Shown here: piece by piece, positions 60,439 to 64,000 of the stretch | Layout of the letters: each line of letters begins with the position of its first letter | Numbering within the stretch: the stretch's first letter is position 1 | Assembly: GCA_021773835.1 (NCBI GenBank) | Contig: JAJFJQ010000052.1 | Span: 1 to 64,000, forward strand | DNA: 64,000 bases | Direction of reading: 5' to 3' | Source of the DNA: Gammaproteobacteria bacterium | GTDB taxonomy: Bacteria > Pseudomonadota > Gammaproteobacteria > Ga0077536 | Translations under genes and position numbers: made by a program | Notes under the pieces: generated by a model | Database searches by the model: none | What the model was told of the DNA's origin: nothing | What the model saw: only the letters and a program-made list of their open reading frames with translations

Positions 60439-61251
60439 CTAGGCGATGGCGATCCGGACACCATCTTCGGTTTCGGGGATGTCCAATTCGTTTTGCTGTT
60501 CGACTAAATGCTCTAGCAACGCCACATCGACCAACTCGTGCTCATCGGCATCGCCACTGATGACTTTAAATGGTTGGTCCCCCTCACCGAGGCTATCGAC
60601 CACGAGGCTCGCGTTTGGAAAGTGATGGTGACGGGTGAAGAAATGTGTCGTTATTATTGTCGTCAACCCCGCGCTAGTGGCGGCGACGCATCCGTTAATC
60701 GTGTCTTCGACGGCAACAGCATGTGCCGGATCGAGTTTTAGGATACCGAGCGCAGAATTGTAGACGGCCGGTGATGGTTTTTTCTTAGACACCGTGTCGC
60801 AGGTTGCAATTGCCGAAAACCAGGACATCCAGTCCTGAGGTAGGTTACGGTCAAGTAACGTTTTTAGGTTGGTAAATGTCGAGCTCGTGGCGATGGCCAA
60901 GCTTAGCCCTGAATCGCGGATCTCGTTGAGAAGGCGTTCTACGCCAGGTCGGAGCGGGACTTCACCGTCGTCCAACATCTCCGCATAAATTCTAGACTTT
61001 ACTTGGTGCATCTCGAGCACGTAGTGTTCAAATTTTTCGCGGGAGCGAAACTCGTCAAGGAGATCTGCGCCGTAATAGGTGATCCGTTCGCGGCCGCCGG
61101 AGATCGAGAGCAGCTCCTCATAGAGTGTCGGCGTCCAGTTCCAGTCCAACTCGAACTCTTTGAAGGCCTGGTTAAACGCTTGGCGGTGGACCTCCTCGGT
61201 GTCCGCGAGGGTGCCGTCGACGTCAAAGATGATGGCTTCGAGTTGTCTCAT
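60439..61251 (-). CDS. HAD-superfamily hydrolase, CbbY-like
   Basis: 270 residues. The HAD nucleophile motif is FDVDGTLADTEEVHRQAF (9-26), motif II the AIATSSTFTN segment, and the Lys/Asp region SKKKPSPAVY with AVEDTINGC. The cap position is C1 (helical, between residues 20 and 95), as in CbbY/beta-phosphoglucomutase relatives. Related CbbY proteins dephosphorylate sugar bisphosphates; no RuBisCO is visible here, so the substrate is open. The C-terminal 60 residues are an unrelated acidic tail. It converges with the Do protease gene. Confidence 0.9.
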   Translation of the reverse strand: MRQLEAIIFDVDGTLADTEEVHRQAFNQAFKEFELDWNWTPTLYEELLSISGGRERITYYGADLLDEFRSREKFEHYVLEMHQVKSRIYAEMLDDGEVPLRPGVERLLNEIRDSGLSLAIATSSTFTNLKTLLDRNLPQDWMSWFSAIATCDTVSKKKPSPAVYNSALGILKLDPAHAVAVEDTINGCVAATSAGLTTIITTHFFTRHHHFPNASLVVDSLGEGDQPFKVISGDADEHELVDVALLEHLVEQQNELDIPETEDGVRIAIA

Positions 61252-61356
61252 GTTCGCTTGCTTTTCCGAAGGTTGCAGTAGACCCTTCGAATTCTAGTAC
61301 ATATTTCAGTTATAACTAGTTGAACCTCGTGTGAAATACGTCACAGGCGAACCGGC

Positions 61357-62772
61357 TTACTCATTGTTTTGCAATTGACCCGTGGATCCGTCCGTTGGCT
61401 CCAGTTCGACACGCTCAATTTTTTCGAAGCGATTGGAGATCTTGACCGCGGAGGTGTGTACCCGCTGTACATCCTCGTTGGCTTGCTCGATGTGGCGTGC
61501 TAATTGGTCCATTCGTTCTCGAAATCGCTGAAAATCCTTACCTAACAGGCCAAGGTGCTCCTGAATGATGTCAACTTGTTCGCGGGTCGCGGCATCCTTT
61601 AGCACGCTGCAGGCGGTATTCAGGATCGCCCACAGCGTGGTCGGCGACACGATCCACACATGTGCCGCATGCGCTTCGTCAATCAACTCCGGGTGATGCG
61701 CATGGAGTTCGGCAAATACCGCTTCGGCTGGAATGAACATCATGGCGCCGTCCGCCGTTTCGCCCGGAATAATGTATTTAGCGGCAATGTCTCGAATATG
61801 TTTACGGATGTCTTGCTTGAACTGGCGCTGGGCTTGACGGCGGTCGTGCTCGCCGATGTCAAAGTCGCTGAGGCGCCGATACGACTCCAGCGGAAATTTC
61901 GAATCGATCGCGACTGTGCCGGTAGGTTCTGGCAAATACAATACACAATCGGCGATGCGGTCGTTCGATAGCGTGTGCTGCAGTGAGAAATGTGTCTCGG
62001 GAATGACGTTTGCAACAAGCGTATTCAATTGAACTTCGCCAAACGCACCGCGCGATCTTTTGTCGGCAAGAATATGCTGTAGGCCAACCACTTCACTGGA
62101 CAACGCCGTTATTTTCTTTTGCGCTTCGTCGATTAGTGCGAGACGTCGCAGCACATCGGCAAATGTCGTCGTGGTCTTTTCAAAACCTTCGGCAAGGCGT
62201 CGATCAACCTGGCCACCTATCTCGCGAAGACGTTCATCGGTGGTGCGGGTGAGGCTCTCGACGCGTTGGCCCAACTCGGTTGCATTATTGAGTAAGGATG
62301 TCCCCAATTGCTTATGCAACTCATTGAATCCATTTTGCATGCTGTCGAAGATCGTTTTTGATACCTCTGATTGACGCTGTTCGAGACCGCTCTGGTATGT
62401 GCTTAACCTGGTGCTTAGCTGTTCCCTGAGTTCCGCCAGTGACTGGACCATAAGGGTTCGTTCGTCGCCCAGCTGTGCGGTCACCGAATGTCGCGATTCA
62501 TCCATACGCTCGATAACATTTTCGCGCATGCGCGCGGCATCCTCTGCCGCCTGGGCGTGTAATTGGTTCAATCGACGTTCGAGCATTTCAAGCGTCGCTT
62601 GTTGGACCTGCACCGCAGCGGTAACCGTCCTCAGCTCCGCAGTGATCTGAGCACCTTGGGCACTGCGTTTGAGTAACCAGATCAGTAGCACGATGACGAT
62701 TAAGAGCAGCGCTGCGACGAGCGTCCACGGGTCGAGCTGAATCTGAGGGATTGTGCTGGTAAATTTATTCAA
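61357..62772 (-). CDS. rmuC: DNA recombination protein RmuC
   Basis: 471 residues. One N-terminal membrane helix (about 16-34, LVAALLLIVIVLLIWLLKR) is followed by a long coiled coil (about 40-230) and the RmuC nuclease-like domain (about 235-430) with RGAFGEVQLNTLVANVIPE and TVAIDSKFPLESYRRL. In E. coli RmuC limits inversions at short inverted repeats, an interesting job in a genome with many such repeats. Divergent from the SirB1-like gene across about 200 bp without other genes. Confidence 0.94.
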   Translation of the reverse strand: MNKFTSTIPQIQLDPWTLVAALLLIVIVLLIWLLKRSAQGAQITAELRTVTAAVQVQQATLEMLERRLNQLHAQAAEDAARMRENVIERMDESRHSVTAQLGDERTLMVQSLAELREQLSTRLSTYQSGLEQRQSEVSKTIFDSMQNGFNELHKQLGTSLLNNATELGQRVESLTRTTDERLREIGGQVDRRLAEGFEKTTTTFADVLRRLALIDEAQKKITALSSEVVGLQHILADKRSRGAFGEVQLNTLVANVIPETHFSLQHTLSNDRIADCVLYLPEPTGTVAIDSKFPLESYRRLSDFDIGEHDRRQAQRQFKQDIRKHIRDIAAKYIIPGETADGAMMFIPAEAVFAELHAHHPELIDEAHAAHVWIVSPTTLWAILNTACSVLKDAATREQVDIIQEHLGLLGKDFQRFRERMDQLARHIEQANEDVQRVHTSAVKISNRFEKIERVELEPTDGSTGQLQNNE

Positions 62773-62968
62773 GAAACGTAGCTTTAGCTCTCAAGCGGAC
62801 GCCAGTGATGTCGTTAGGCAGCAAGCTGTTATGGTGCGCCGGTACGAGGAACCCACGATCAAGCGCTTAGATGAGGTCTTAGCACGTTGGCAGATTTTCA
62901 AGGATAATAAACGGCACCGCCTGCGTTAGCTGGACATGATACTACGCAGTTCAAGGAAAGGTCGATCT

Positions 62969-63817
62969 ATGCAGTTTATCGAAACCGCAGTTAGCCAGGA
63001 TTTTACGCGGGAAGTCGCATTGCCGGAATCCGCGATGAACCTCGCGCGTGCTGGTTTGCTATTCGCTAAAGCAGAATATCCGCAGTTGGACTGCGACTGG
63101 TATCTCGGTCAGCTCGACCTTATTGCCGCCGACATTAGTGCGCGTTCCGATCCTGACGCCGATCTTGGTGTGCGACTCGCAGTGATGAACGAATATCTAT
63201 TCGATGACCTTGGGTACTCGGGCAACATGGACGATTATTACGATCCTCGCAACAGCTACTTAAATGAGGTTATCGATCGGCGAGTAGGGCTTCCTATCAC
63301 CTTGTCGATAGTGTTTCTTGAGTTGGCTCAGCGCGTCGGGCTGCACGCACGGGGTATTTCATTTCCTGGACATTTTCTCGTTTCCGTCTCGGAAGGTAAT
63401 GGCGACATCATCGTCGACGCCTTCGACGGTGGGGTGTGCCTTGCTAAGGCAACCTTCCTTGAACGATTACGAGAACGAGCGGAGGCGAATACATCGCTTG
63501 CCGCGCTGGAATCCGCATTGGCGCCTGCGTCGAAAGCCGACATTCTCTTACGCCAACTGCGGAATTTGAAGGCGGTCTATATCGAACAAGGCAAGGTCGA
63601 GAAAAGCTTAAATGTTGCCAACCATATGCTGACGATTAACCCCGACCTGGTACCGGAGCTGCTGGAGCGTGCCGGTTTATATAATTCGCTTGGTTATTCA
63701 CGCGGTGCCGTCGTGGACTACGAGCGGGCGTTGACCCAGATGCCGACCGGTGATCTACAAGCTGAGGTACGCGAGCGCCTTGGAAAGGCGAAGGAGCAAG
63801 CGCAACGTTTGCATTAA
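62969..63817 (+). CDS. SirB1-like transglutaminase/TPR protein
   Basis: 282 residues from the ATG at 62969 (AAGGAAAGG 8 bp upstream). The N-terminal SirB1 domain (about 25-150) shows DYYDPRNSYLNEVIDRRVGLPITLS and ARGISFPGHFLV. The C-terminal half contains TPR-like helices (about 190-275: KAVYIEQGKVEKSLNVANHM and YNSLGYSRGAVVDYERAL). The SirB1 domain is of the transglutaminase fold but the activity is not established. It precedes the partial radical SAM gene. An upstream ATG at 62936 would add 11 residues and has a weaker ribosome binding site. Confidence 0.9.
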   Translation: MQFIETAVSQDFTREVALPESAMNLARAGLLFAKAEYPQLDCDWYLGQLDLIAADISARSDPDADLGVRLAVMNEYLFDDLGYSGNMDDYYDPRNSYLNEVIDRRVGLPITLSIVFLELAQRVGLHARGISFPGHFLVSVSEGNGDIIVDAFDGGVCLAKATFLERLRERAEANTSLAALESALAPASKADILLRQLRNLKAVYIEQGKVEKSLNVANHMLTINPDLVPELLERAGLYNSLGYSRGAVVDYERALTQMPTGDLQAEVRERLGKAKEQAQRLH

Positions 63818-63832
63818 TGTGAAATTCGCACG

Positions 63833-64000
63833 ATGTCATCACCTCCAGGTATGAAACCCCGACGCGGCCGCGGTGCAAGCGGTAATCCGGATGGTCGCTA
63901 TCTCCCTACCACTCGGGAGGAATATGACGACGGCTGGACCAACGATGATCGCGACGTGCCGCAGCTAAAAACAACGGTTACCGAAGAACGATCGAAATCG
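63833..64000 (+). CDS. Probable PA0069-family radical SAM protein, N-terminal fragment
   Basis: 56 codons from the ATG at 63833 to the window edge, still open. The reading MKPRRGRGASGNPDGRYLP and the following DDGW, then LKTTVTEERSKS, matches the N-terminal lead of PA0069/Rv2578c-type radical SAM proteins, which continue into a CxxxCxxC cluster beyond this window. The catalytic cysteines are not visible, so this rests on the lead sequence alone. The first ATG is followed by a second at codon 7. Confidence 0.7.
   Translation, partial: MSSPPGMKPRRGRGASGNPDGRYLPTTREEYDDGWTNDDRDVPQLKTTVTEERSKS

Overview
The window reads as chromosomal DNA of a free-living gammaproteobacterium of moderate to fairly high GC. 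Two long stretches follow gene orders I know from Pseudomonas-type genomes: dnaJ-dapB-carA-carB-greA-rlmE-ftsH-glmM (about 180-14050) and leuB-asd-fimV-truA-trpF-accD-folC-dedD-cvpA-purF-metZ (about 16590-35780). FimV, a GreA of exactly 158 residues, the succinylase route to diaminopimelate, Coq7 and an RmuC/Do-protease/CbpA set agree with this. No rRNA is present, so I do not name a genus.

Layout. 1-14400: chaperone, lysine, carbamoyl-phosphate, transcript-cleavage, rRNA-methylation, membrane-protease and cell-wall genes. An ECF sigma/zinc anti-sigma pair and a Gfo/Idh oxidoreductase interrupt the dapB-carA junction. 14400-16480: dapD and dapC on the minus strand. 16590-31760: the long leuB-to-purF run, here with trpB and trpA between trpF and accD. 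31760-34590: an insertion between purF and metZ with two PEP-CTERM/VPLP-type surface proteins and a small SpoIIAA/STAS-like protein. 34590-39160: metZ, PEP carboxylase and a peroxiredoxin. 39160-49000: an accessory region with an aromatic amino acid decarboxylase and SIMPL protein pair, a DUF6122-like membrane protein, a secreted CC-x2-HD (phospholipase A2-like) protein with a duplicated tail, a degenerate GIY-YIG-like protein, and a type I secretion ATPase/adaptor pair. That pair is split by an inverted-repeat-bounded GxxExxY cassette and bracketed by repeats of a REP-associated (Y1) transposase element. 49330-55460: an exported catalase-peroxidase and an epoxide hydrolase / epoxide hydrolase / Baeyer-Villiger monooxygenase cassette. 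55480-57090: tRNA-Gln, a second tRNA-Gln copy broken in its T-loop by a 78-bp hairpin-rich insert, a four-helix-bundle protein, and rpsI-rplM. 57200-64000: coq7, cbpA, a Do-type protease, a CbbY-like HAD phosphatase, rmuC, a SirB1/TPR protein, and the first 56 codons of a probable PA0069-type radical SAM gene cut by the window edge.

How the genes fit together. asd, dapB, dapD and dapC are four steps of aspartate-to-diaminopimelate synthesis. asd also feeds homoserine to metZ, and ppc supplies oxaloacetate for aspartate. carAB and purF serve nucleotide synthesis, and trpFBA plus leuB are parts of amino acid pathways. The observations most worth following are the GxxExxY cassette sitting exactly in the secretion-operon junction, the related 94-bp miniature element near 39232, the structured insert in the T-loop of a tRNA-Gln copy, the decaying repeat array beside the Y1 transposase, and the exosortase-substrate pair in the purF-metZ gap.
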